Of a DNA stretch of 42,332 nucleotides, positions 9,023-14,400 are shown piece by piece. Under the pieces are notes generated by a model. That model had not been told where the DNA came from and did not search any database. It saw only the letters and a list, made by a program, of their open reading frames with translations. The position numbers and the translations under genes were made by a program. The stretch is taken from assembly GCF_003144315.1 (NCBI RefSeq), contig NZ_MPDK01000023.1:1-42332 (forward strand), in the 5' to 3' direction. Positions within the stretch are counted from its first letter, which is position 1, and every line of letters begins with the position of its first letter. The stretch comes from Sulfoacidibacillus thermotolerans (lineage in GTDB: Bacteria; Bacillota; Bacilli; Alicyclobacillales; SLC66).

Positions 9023-10240
9023 TTAAGAAGCGTGATTTACGAGAGTAGTTTGTTGGATAAAATCAATCAACTGCTGCGCGACAGCCTCGCCTTGCACGAT
9101 GCATTCAGGGATTTCTATTCCCTCATAGCCAGCACCAGCAAGAAGGATTCCTGGAAAGCGTTCGGTTAGTAACTGGCGAATCGCGACCACGCGTTCGTGA
9201 TGATCGGCTGTGTATTGGGGGATGGCATTGGGCCAACGCTTGATCAATACTCGACCGGGTGTTGCGTTGATTTGCATCAGGGTTCGCAAGTCTTCACGCA
9301 CTCGATGAGTCATCTCAAAATCAGAACAGAGAGCCATCTCCTCCTGTCCGACTCCACCAAGAAAGCAGCGCAGGGCGATGGCACCGTCTTTTGTGCTGTG
9401 TGGCCATTTTGAGGACTGGAATGTGCATGCGGTGATGGCGTGAGGTTCCGTCTTTGGCACGATGAATCCGGCTCCTTTCAGGTTTGTGGTGTCAACCTGA
9501 TCAGGTAAAAAGAGCAAGGTTACCGTAGCGACAGAGCTGTATAAAATGCAATTGAGTGCATGTTTGACTTCCTCGTCGGGCAGTAACTGTGCCGCAACGA
9601 ATGGAGGGACTGTAAGGATCACGCCATCAGCTTCAAGAGTCGTACCGTTGGTAAGGTGAATGGTATAGGCTGAGGAGTTAGAATCAACAGAGGGATTCTC
9701 TGCGTTTTTGTTGATGCGAACGACGCGTACACCTAGGCGAATGTGTTCTTCACCAATTGCGAGCGCGAGCGCATCGATGAGTGTTTGCAACCCTTGGCGA
9801 AAGGTTAAAAATGTGCTTTTGGGCAGTGCAAAAAACGATTTTGCAGCTTCTTTTGCCTCAGGTAAAGGAGCTGAGATGAGCGTTTGTTCGAGAAAAGGGA
9901 TGCCCATTAATGTTCCGGGAGGTAAAGGGAATAAGTGGTTATCTTGTGCGAGATAGGTTTGATTAGCCTCTGGTCCCATTCCGACAATGCGTTCAGAGAG
10001 TCCAAGCTTGTCACATAAACGAAGGATTGCCGCTCGATCAGCTAAGAAGGACTCAGGCCCACGTTCAACAATATTCCCATTGACCTTTGTGGATTTGATT
10101 TTACCACCGAGTCGTGGTTCGCGCTCTAGGATCGTCACTTCCAGGTTTTTTCGGTCGCTTGTCGACAGTAGGGTATAGGCAGCTGTAAGTCCAGTGATTC
10201 CACCGCCTATGACAAAAACGCGCTTTGTCCGATCTGTCAT
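9023..10240 (-). CDS. cgoX: Coproporphyrinogen/protoporphyrinogen oxidase (HemY/CgoX type), internally shortened
   Basis: FAD enzyme of haem synthesis that oxidises coproporphyrinogen III (Firmicute route). The N-terminus has the FAD motif VIGGGITGLTAAYTL, then LGGKIKSTKVNG and RGPESFLADR. The C-terminus has the FAD-binding end ILLAGAGYEGIEIPECIVQG. The protein is 405 residues against about 470 for B. subtilis HemY. The missing block falls near residue 122-130, between LMGIPFLEQTLISAPL and FFALPKSTFLTFRQGLQTL. There the family normally has about 65 residues, including the LIEPLLSGIYAGD stretch of the substrate/membrane subdomain. The deletion is in frame. RBS AAAGGAGTG precedes ATG 10240. Activity is therefore uncertain. 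Upstream neighbours are the VIT transporter and cytochrome genes. Confidence 0.8.
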   Translation of the reverse strand: MTDRTKRVFVIGGGITGLTAAYTLLSTSDRKNLEVTILEREPRLGGKIKSTKVNGNIVERGPESFLADRAAILRLCDKLGLSERIVGMGPEANQTYLAQDNHLFPLPPGTLMGIPFLEQTLISAPLPEAKEAAKSFFALPKSTFLTFRQGLQTLIDALALAIGEEHIRLGVRVVRINKNAENPSVDSNSSAYTIHLTNGTTLEADGVILTVPPFVAAQLLPDEEVKHALNCILYSSVATVTLLFLPDQVDTTNLKGAGFIVPKTEPHAITACTFQSSKWPHSTKDGAIALRCFLGGVGQEEMALCSDFEMTHRVREDLRTLMQINATPGRVLIKRWPNAIPQYTADHHERVVAIRQLLTERFPGILLAGAGYEGIEIPECIVQGEAVAQQLIDFIQQTTLVNHAS

Positions 10241-10267
10241 TACGTGCGCACTCCTTTACTTCGCCGT

Positions 10268-10939
10268 CTAGACCATCAGTGAACTGAGCGAGCCAAGCCC
10301 GTAGGAAACAATTCCAACGAGAATTCCGACAGCCATCATTTCAAAGCCACTCTGCCACCAAGGACGCATCGTGACGAGTGATTTGACTGCACCGACCACA
10401 TAGTGAGCTGTGATGCTTACGACCGCAGCTGCAATAAACGCCGCTTGATGGGAGAGAAAAAACAACGGCACAAGCGGAATGAGTGCTCCGACAAGAGTAG
10501 AGAGGCCAGCAAACAGCATGGCATGCCATGGATTTTTCTTATGGTGGTCATGCACTTCTAAGTGCTCATTGAGCATCATTTGTTGGAAACGCTCGGGATT
10601 GCTTGCTAGGCGATCGACAATCCAGCGTGCCTCATCTTGCGAAAATCCATTTTCTATATACTCTTTGTGTAAAGTCCACTTATAATCCTCGAGATTTTGT
10701 GTAATTTGCTGGCGTTGATGAAGTAATTCACATTCCTTGACTTCGTTTTCGGAGCGAGCAGCAAGCCAGGCTCCGGCGCCCATAGAGAGTGTACTTGCTA
10801 TTGCGCCAAACAAGCCAGAGACTAGAATCATGCGATGATTATCTGTGAACCCAGATACGCCAGCAATCATTCCAAAGATCGCAGCTAATCCATCATTGAC
10901 TCCGTAAATTGCATCCCCCAACCAAAATCTTGCATTCAT
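10268..10939 (-). CDS. VIT/CCC1-family iron or manganese transporter
   Basis: Integral membrane protein of 223 residues in the VIT1/CCC1 family, which moves Fe2+ or Mn2+ across the membrane. The N-terminal signature GDAIYGVNDGLAAIFGMIAGVSG and an SMGAGAWLAARSENE helix are characteristic. A cytoplasmic Glu/His-rich helical segment (about 75-140) follows, then three hydrophobic segments to the C-terminus. ATG 10939 is chosen because homology starts there and it lies two bases after the stop of the upstream gene; a TTG 48 bases further upstream is in frame. No strong ribosome site is seen, so translation is probably coupled to the upstream small gene. Fe versus Mn cannot be decided. Confidence 0.85.
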   Translation of the reverse strand: MNARFWLGDAIYGVNDGLAAIFGMIAGVSGFTDNHRMILVSGLFGAIASTLSMGAGAWLAARSENEVKECELLHQRQQITQNLEDYKWTLHKEYIENGFSQDEARWIVDRLASNPERFQQMMLNEHLEVHDHHKKNPWHAMLFAGLSTLVGALIPLVPLFFLSHQAAFIAAAVVSITAHYVVGAVKSLVTMRPWWQSGFEMMAVGILVGIVSYGLGSLSSLMV

Positions 10940-10941
10940 AG

Positions 10942-11148
10942 TCAATGGATACGTTGACGACGATAGGCTTGACGGGCTGATGCCCAAATATTACCCGTAA
11001 CCCAAATTCCAAGCAGTAGAATTGGAATTCCATAGAGTAGATCTAGTTTTGCAGAGGTTGTAATTCCTTGATACACAACAGCAGTTCCATAGATACCGGC
11101 ACTAAGTGCGAGCAACCAGATTACCCACAATTTCAATCCTTTGCCCAT
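10942..11148 (-). CDS. Small two-helix membrane protein, unknown
   Basis: A 68-residue protein with two hydrophobic stretches (LWVIWLLALSAGIYGTAVVY and YGIPILLLGIWVTGNIW) and a basic C-terminal tail ending RRQRIH. I recognise no family. Of several in-frame starts, ATG 11148 is preferred because GAGGAG lies nine bases before it; the ATG at 11157 abuts that site. It sits between the cytochrome genes and the VIT transporter and ends two bases before the VIT start, so the two are probably coupled. An intergenic hairpin (11167-11199) lies just upstream. Confidence 0.6.
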   Translation of the reverse strand: MGKGLKLWVIWLLALSAGIYGTAVVYQGITTSAKLDLLYGIPILLLGIWVTGNIWASARQAYRRQRIH

Positions 11149-11166
11149 TGTTGTCATCTCCTCTTT

Positions 11167-11199
11167 GCTGTGATGTACACATTCTGTGTACATCACAGC
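11167..11199 (-). other. 15-bp perfect hairpin between cytochrome genes and the small membrane gene
   Basis: GCTGTGATGTACACA and its exact complement flank a 3-nt loop. On the minus strand the stem is followed immediately by AAAGAGGAG, the ribosome site of the next gene, not by a U-tract. It may separate or stabilise mRNA segments, or end part of the cytochrome transcript. Confidence 0.65.
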
Positions 11200-11232
11200 G
11201 CTTGATTGTTTGTTACTTGCAGTGTTTTTTGA

Positions 11233-12336
11233 CTATCCTGCCGTGCGAACGCCTCCTGCTGGTTTCGTGCTCGTTTGATCATAACAGGCTGGGATTGCGT
11301 TGGCGGTAGTCGTCACAGCGTGACCGCGAAACTCTTTTTTGCAGGATTCGGAAAGTGGGCAAGAAGCACAGGCATTTGTTTGTTCTAATCGTTTATACCA
11401 ATCTCTCCAAATTGCTCGATGTACAGGAAGTGCACGTGGCAACTTGTTGAGCCCAGGGATAAAGGGCACGAGAATCAGTAATAGGAACAAGAAGGCCACC
11501 GTGTACGCGACGATTTCATCACCCGATGATGAAGTGGATCCTGGGGGTACTTGGTAGAGGAATGTGTATGGCGTCAACCACCATGGGCCAGGATACGCTT
11601 GTTCATCATGGTTAATTCCCCATTGTTCACCCTTCATATCGATCGTTTTGGCATATTGGTGAAGGGCAGCACCTTGTAAGAATAAGAGATCATTTTGGAT
11701 ATTCCAGCGATAGACACCGTTATTCGTTTCACGATCGAGTGCCCCTGAAAGAAGTCCGGAACGTGCTAGTGCGAGTTCGTCGTTCATCATCAGTTGCACG
11801 GGTCCGTAATTCCCTGGAGGTACGACGACTTGCCCATTTTGCACGGTGGCTTTGTTCAGAGCGTTTGAAAAGTTGTTATCCCACGCTTGTTGTTGTGTAT
11901 ACGAAGCGAGGTTGTAAGTTTGAAGAGCCGTTTGTAACGCTGAGTCATTGGAAGCTGTCGCGAGCATTGACAGCGGCGTAAGTACATCGTCTGTGGCAGT
12001 GTTTAAATGGTAAGGAGTACCCCACCACGTCTGTGGAGAAAATGGTCCGATCGATTGGATGTTTTGAGCAACGCCGTGCCATCCATTGTTATAAGGAGGG
12101 CCATAAGAAGCCATCTCCCCTTGTCCGTCGAGATCGCCCAAAGCAGTTTGCATGATCAAAATGGGCTTTTGATTTGCAATGTCTTGGTTGGTGATGGCGG
12201 GACGATAAGGGGCGCCAAAGATTGCCGCGACACCAACGACAAGTACACCGACAAGTCCTAGACTGACCACGCCTTCTTTGATCATATCGAAGTCTTTTTG
12301 AGGAAAGCGCAAGGTATTTCGTTCAAAGTATTTCAT
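11233..12336 (-). CDS. Membrane partner of b6-type cytochrome, large extracytoplasmic domain
   Basis: Protein of 367 residues encoded directly after the cytochrome b gene (TGATG overlap; RBS AGAAGGTG). Residues 10-45 (FPQKDFDMIKEGVVSLG, then a membrane helix ending IFGAPYRP) resemble the first helix of cytochrome b6f subunit IV, but the quinol-site PEWY motif is absent. Residues 45-275 are predicted to lie outside the cell, rich in Asn, Gln and Trp, with no CXXCH haem motif. A second membrane helix spans about 276-297. The cytoplasmic tail has four cysteines (323, 326, 332, 351), a possible metal or cluster site. The subunit IV resemblance is my inference from a short stretch. Function is unknown beyond membership of the complex. 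Confidence 0.6.
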   Translation of the reverse strand: MKYFERNTLRFPQKDFDMIKEGVVSLGLVGVLVVGVAAIFGAPYRPAITNQDIANQKPILIMQTALGDLDGQGEMASYGPPYNNGWHGVAQNIQSIGPFSPQTWWGTPYHLNTATDDVLTPLSMLATASNDSALQTALQTYNLASYTQQQAWDNNFSNALNKATVQNGQVVVPPGNYGPVQLMMNDELALARSGLLSGALDRETNNGVYRWNIQNDLLFLQGAALHQYAKTIDMKGEQWGINHDEQAYPGPWWLTPYTFLYQVPPGSTSSSGDEIVAYTVAFLFLLLILVPFIPGLNKLPRALPVHRAIWRDWYKRLEQTNACASCPLSESCKKEFRGHAVTTTANAIPACYDQTSTKPAGGVRTAG

Positions 12337-12953
12337 CACTTCACACCTTCTTTTTGCTGGACGTGCGCTGCTTGGTAAGGAGGTACGACCCCTTTTGCTC
12401 TTACAGCAATCAAGTGCCAAGCCACAAGAACGATCAAGACCAAGGGTAAAACGGCGATGTGCAGTCCATAAACTTGCCCATTGTTCAGTATGTTTAGAAA
12501 TCCATCAAGACCAGCACCATTAAAAGCGTCTTTGCTCTGTACTTGATTCCATTGTGAGAAAAAGTCGCCACGCGATAAGTATCCTGTAAAAGCGGTTAAA
12601 ACAGACACGCCAAATGATAGGGCGCCAATCACCCAGGTGAGTGCGCGTCCTTCGCGCCATGACCCCATGAAAAATTGACCGACAAGATGCATGGTCATAA
12701 AGAAGAAGAAGGCCTGAACACTCCAAAAGTGCACTGATCGCAGAAAGTCGCCGGCAGATGAATACTGATACCAAGTAGGTCCGTATGCTGCCATGATGAC
12801 GCCGGAAAGTATGGTAAAAACAAGACTACTTAGTGTGAATACCCCAAAACTGTATACTAAGGAAGACACGTAAATAGGTTGTTCCGAAGGCAACAAGTTA
12901 TCCCAAGTCAGTTTCTCGGTGACTGTCGTGCGCATGCTTTTTGTCCAGTTCAT
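12336..12953 (-). CDS. Cytochrome b6-type di-haem membrane subunit
   Basis: A 205-residue cytochrome b N-terminal-domain protein with four predicted membrane helices. Haem-ligand histidines are His75/His89 and His165/His180. The 14- and 15-residue spacing of the two pairs matches b6-type rather than mitochondrial-type cytochrome b. It would carry electrons from menaquinol across the membrane. The RBS AAGGGTGA is six bases before ATG 12953. The gene overlaps the 38-residue gene upstream (ATGA) and the partner gene downstream (TGATG), so the three are tightly coupled. No Rieske protein or cytochrome c gene is in the window, so the acceptor is unknown. Confidence 0.85.
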   Translation of the reverse strand: MNWTKSMRTTVTEKLTWDNLLPSEQPIYVSSLVYSFGVFTLSSLVFTILSGVIMAAYGPTWYQYSSAGDFLRSVHFWSVQAFFFFMTMHLVGQFFMGSWREGRALTWVIGALSFGVSVLTAFTGYLSRGDFFSQWNQVQSKDAFNGAGLDGFLNILNNGQVYGLHIAVLPLVLIVLVAWHLIAVRAKGVVPPYQAAHVQQKEGVK

Positions 12954-13066
12954 TTTTTCTCACCCTTATCATGATGCGGATATTTTGCTGCAACAAAAAG
13001 GATGAAGACGATAAGCCATAAGTAGCCGACGTAATAATTGGGCCACGCATTCGAATAATCTACCAT
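12950..13066 (-). CDS. 38-residue single-helix membrane peptide of the b6 operon
   Basis: A short gene read from ATG 13066, with the RBS AAAGGAG seven bases upstream. The peptide starts MVDYSNAWPNYYVGY, has one hydrophobic helix (LWLIVFILFVAA) and a basic, His-containing tail (KYPHHDKGEKK). Its stop overlaps the cytochrome b start (ATGA). It is the first gene of the operon. By position and size it recalls the small single-helix subunits of b6f complexes or of bacterial oxidases, but I see no sequence match that would name it. Confidence 0.7.
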   Translation of the reverse strand: MVDYSNAWPNYYVGYLWLIVFILFVAAKYPHHDKGEKK

Positions 13067-13105
13067 CGTGTATCGCTCCTTTCAATTTCGATGGCTTCAT
13101 GTTAA

Positions 13106-13134
13106 TTTACATTCACTTTTAACGGCAGGGTCAA
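13106..13134 (-). promoter_or_regulatory. Possible promoter of the b6-type operon
   Basis: On the minus strand TTGACC (13129-13134) is followed after 17 bases by TGTAAA (13106-13111), about 40 bases before the 38-residue gene. The -10 match is modest. Confidence 0.4.
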
Positions 13135-13137
13135 AAC

Positions 13138-13212
13138 GACTAAAATGTCTAGTCAAAGAGGAGGGTAAAAAAAACAAAAGAAGACTAGTCATTTTGGACC
13201 ATTTGATTAGTC
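13138..13212. promoter_or_regulatory. Cluster of GACTA/TAGTC half-sites in the divergent region
   Basis: GACTA-N7-TAGTC at 13138-13154, GACTAGTC at 13183-13190 and GATTAGTC at 13205-13212 lie just upstream of the proposed b6 promoter and upstream of the receiver gene. The same core forms the palindrome before the oxidoreductase operon at 7436. This looks like a multi-site operator for an unknown regulator. Confidence 0.4.
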
Positions 13213-13299
13213 TTTCTTTAGGTCGCGTAGATAAGTTCAGTTCGCTACGATAAAGGCGGGAAGTTGTGAGATGAGAGATGAAAAGGAAGGTCGAGAGCG

Positions 13300-13731
13300 A
13301 TGGCGGCGATTCGTGTGGCGATTATTGCAAAACATCCGCTCGTGCGGCGTGGGATGCGGGATCTGATCAACGATCAGCCAAACATGCGCACAGTGAGCGT
13401 TGGAGAGACAGTCGAGGATGCGATTTTAATCGCCGAATTAGAATACCCGGACGTCGTCATTATCGATGGCGGTACACTCCGTGGAAAAGTAGCAGCCGCA
13501 TACGTCAAATATGTCAAATCACGCTTGCCAGGTATCCGCGTATATTTTTTAGGTACGCAATCGGATAAGTCCTGTCTTGCCGCGCTTGAAAGTGCACAGA
13601 TTGATGGGTACAGTGATTTTTTGGCACCTTTTTCAGACTTGTTGCAACTTATTCGTGCGCGTGTAGACGCATCGTCGCCTTTAGAAAATTTTTCTGATCG
13701 GCCCATGGATTTACTTCATGATGTCGTTTAA
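13300..13731 (+). CDS. Stand-alone degenerate response-regulator receiver domain
   Basis: A 143-residue receiver-fold protein resembling the N-terminal domain of NarL-type regulators (VAIIAKHPLVRRGMRDLI). No DNA-binding domain follows. The likely phospho-acceptor Asp56 is present in VVIIDGG. The usual acidic pair at the end of strand 1 is replaced by Ala10-Lys11, and the conserved lysine after strand 5 reads Asp (IDGYSDF). Normal Mg-dependent phosphorylation is therefore doubtful; it may be a pseudo-receiver that works by protein contact. The ribosome site is weak (GGAAGG far upstream). It is divergent from the b6 operon and upstream of the truncated haemoglobin, on the same strand. Confidence 0.65.
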   Translation: MAAIRVAIIAKHPLVRRGMRDLINDQPNMRTVSVGETVEDAILIAELEYPDVVIIDGGTLRGKVAAAYVKYVKSRLPGIRVYFLGTQSDKSCLAALESAQIDGYSDFLAPFSDLLQLIRARVDASSPLENFSDRPMDLLHDVV

Positions 13732-13739
13732 TTTTTGCA

Positions 13740-13788
13740 GTGATATAAATCACAACATTTGTCCTTGTGATCGAACATAATTGGCACG
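13740..13788 (+). promoter_or_regulatory. CRP/FNR-type class II promoter of the truncated haemoglobin
   Basis: GTGA-N6-TCAC (13740-13753) matches the Gram-positive CRP/Fnr consensus TGTGA-N6-TCACA except at the outermost 5' base. A CATAAT -10 box at 13776-13781 predicts a start near 13788. The centre of the site is then at about -41.5, the position used by class II activators of this family. Confidence 0.6.
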
Positions 13789-13798
13789 AAATGTTCGA
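13771..13798. promoter_or_regulatory. Inverted repeat around the haemoglobin transcription start
   Basis: TCGAACAT and ATGTTCGA are exact complements 12 bases apart, spanning the -10 box and the predicted start. This is a repressor-like position for a second regulator, possibly NO- or redox-responsive. Confidence 0.4.
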
Positions 13799-13817
13799 CA
13801 ACACAAGGGGGATCTAA

Positions 13818-14180
13818 ATGGGAAAAATGTCGTTATATGACCGACTGGGTGGGCAAGAAGGAATCATAAAAGTAGTCGATCAATTTTATGATTATGTTTT
13901 GGCGGATGGACGTGTCAACCACTTTTTTCGCAAGACTGACATGAAACGTCAACGCTTACATCAAAGTTTGTTTATTAGTTTTGCTACGGGTGGGCCCAAT
14001 CACTATACAGGGCAATCTATGCGCAAAGCACATGAAGGAATGAATTTGACAGATGAGCATTTTGATACCATTGTGGAGTTACTTGCACGAGCACTCCGCG
14101 ATTTTCATGTAGCAGAGACAGAGATTGTTGAAGTGGCAAACACCATTGAACCTCTTCGTAAAGATATTGTAGGAGCATAA
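13818..14180 (+). CDS. Group I truncated haemoglobin
   Basis: A 120-residue globin of the truncated (2/2) family, thought to bind O2 or NO and often to act as an NO dioxygenase. It starts SLYDRLGGQEGI, has a Tyr-rich B helix (FYDYVLADG, with candidate B10 Tyr at 24-26), the GGPNHYTG turn near 58-65, and the proximal histidine His72 in MRKAHEGM. Group I is suggested by the Gly-Gly pairs and short length. RBS AAGGGGGAT is six bases before ATG 13818. It is monocistronic, with a CRP/FNR-like promoter upstream and a terminator downstream, so oxygen- or NO-linked expression is likely. Confidence 0.88.
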   Translation: MGKMSLYDRLGGQEGIIKVVDQFYDYVLADGRVNHFFRKTDMKRQRLHQSLFISFATGGPNHYTGQSMRKAHEGMNLTDEHFDTIVELLARALRDFHVAETEIVEVANTIEPLRKDIVGA

Positions 14181-14201
14181 GGTAAGTAGAGAAAACAATG
14201 T

Positions 14202-14233
14202 GCAGGTGCATGCTTTTGTGCACCTGCCTTTTT
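14202..14233 (+). terminator. Rho-independent terminator of the haemoglobin gene
   Basis: A 9-bp stem (GCAGGTGCA and complement), an 8-nt loop, then CTTTTT. Confidence 0.88.
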
Positions 14234-14240
14234 GATGTGT

Positions 14241-14301
14241 CGGCATGAGGGAATCGCCAGCGTGCAAGTTCCAAACGGAAGTTGGCGGCATACCTCCCGT
14301 T
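14241..14301. repeat. ~61-nt conserved element, copy A
   Basis: This stretch aligns with 42271-42332 at 47 of 62 positions with one gap. Shared blocks include CGGCATG, GGAATC, AACGG, GTTGGCG, ACCT and CCGTT. The AACGG and CCGTT blocks are complementary, so an RNA or DNA hairpin is possible. Copy A lies about 100 bases upstream of the sigma-54 activator pseudogene, on the same strand orientation as copy B. No gene is apparent in it. Confidence 0.6.
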
Positions 14302-14344
14302 AGCCAAGAGCTAAGTTCCAGTTTCCTGAAGTACAAAACTACGT

Positions 14345-14350
14345 TATAAT
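14345..14350 (+). promoter_or_regulatory. -10 box before the sigma-54 activator remnant
   Basis: A perfect TATAAT lies about 50 bases upstream of the activator reading frame. No good -35 hexamer is visible at 16-18 bases. Confidence 0.4.
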
Positions 14351-14400
14351 GAATTCGATTATTTTGTAAAGTTATTCGATTCTGCATATACTATCAGAGG

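Noticed and set aside
14079-14387. Minus-strand reading frame across the haemoglobin end and repeat A
   Set aside because: It runs antisense to a clear globin gene and its terminator, and its frame is not shared with copy B as a protein.
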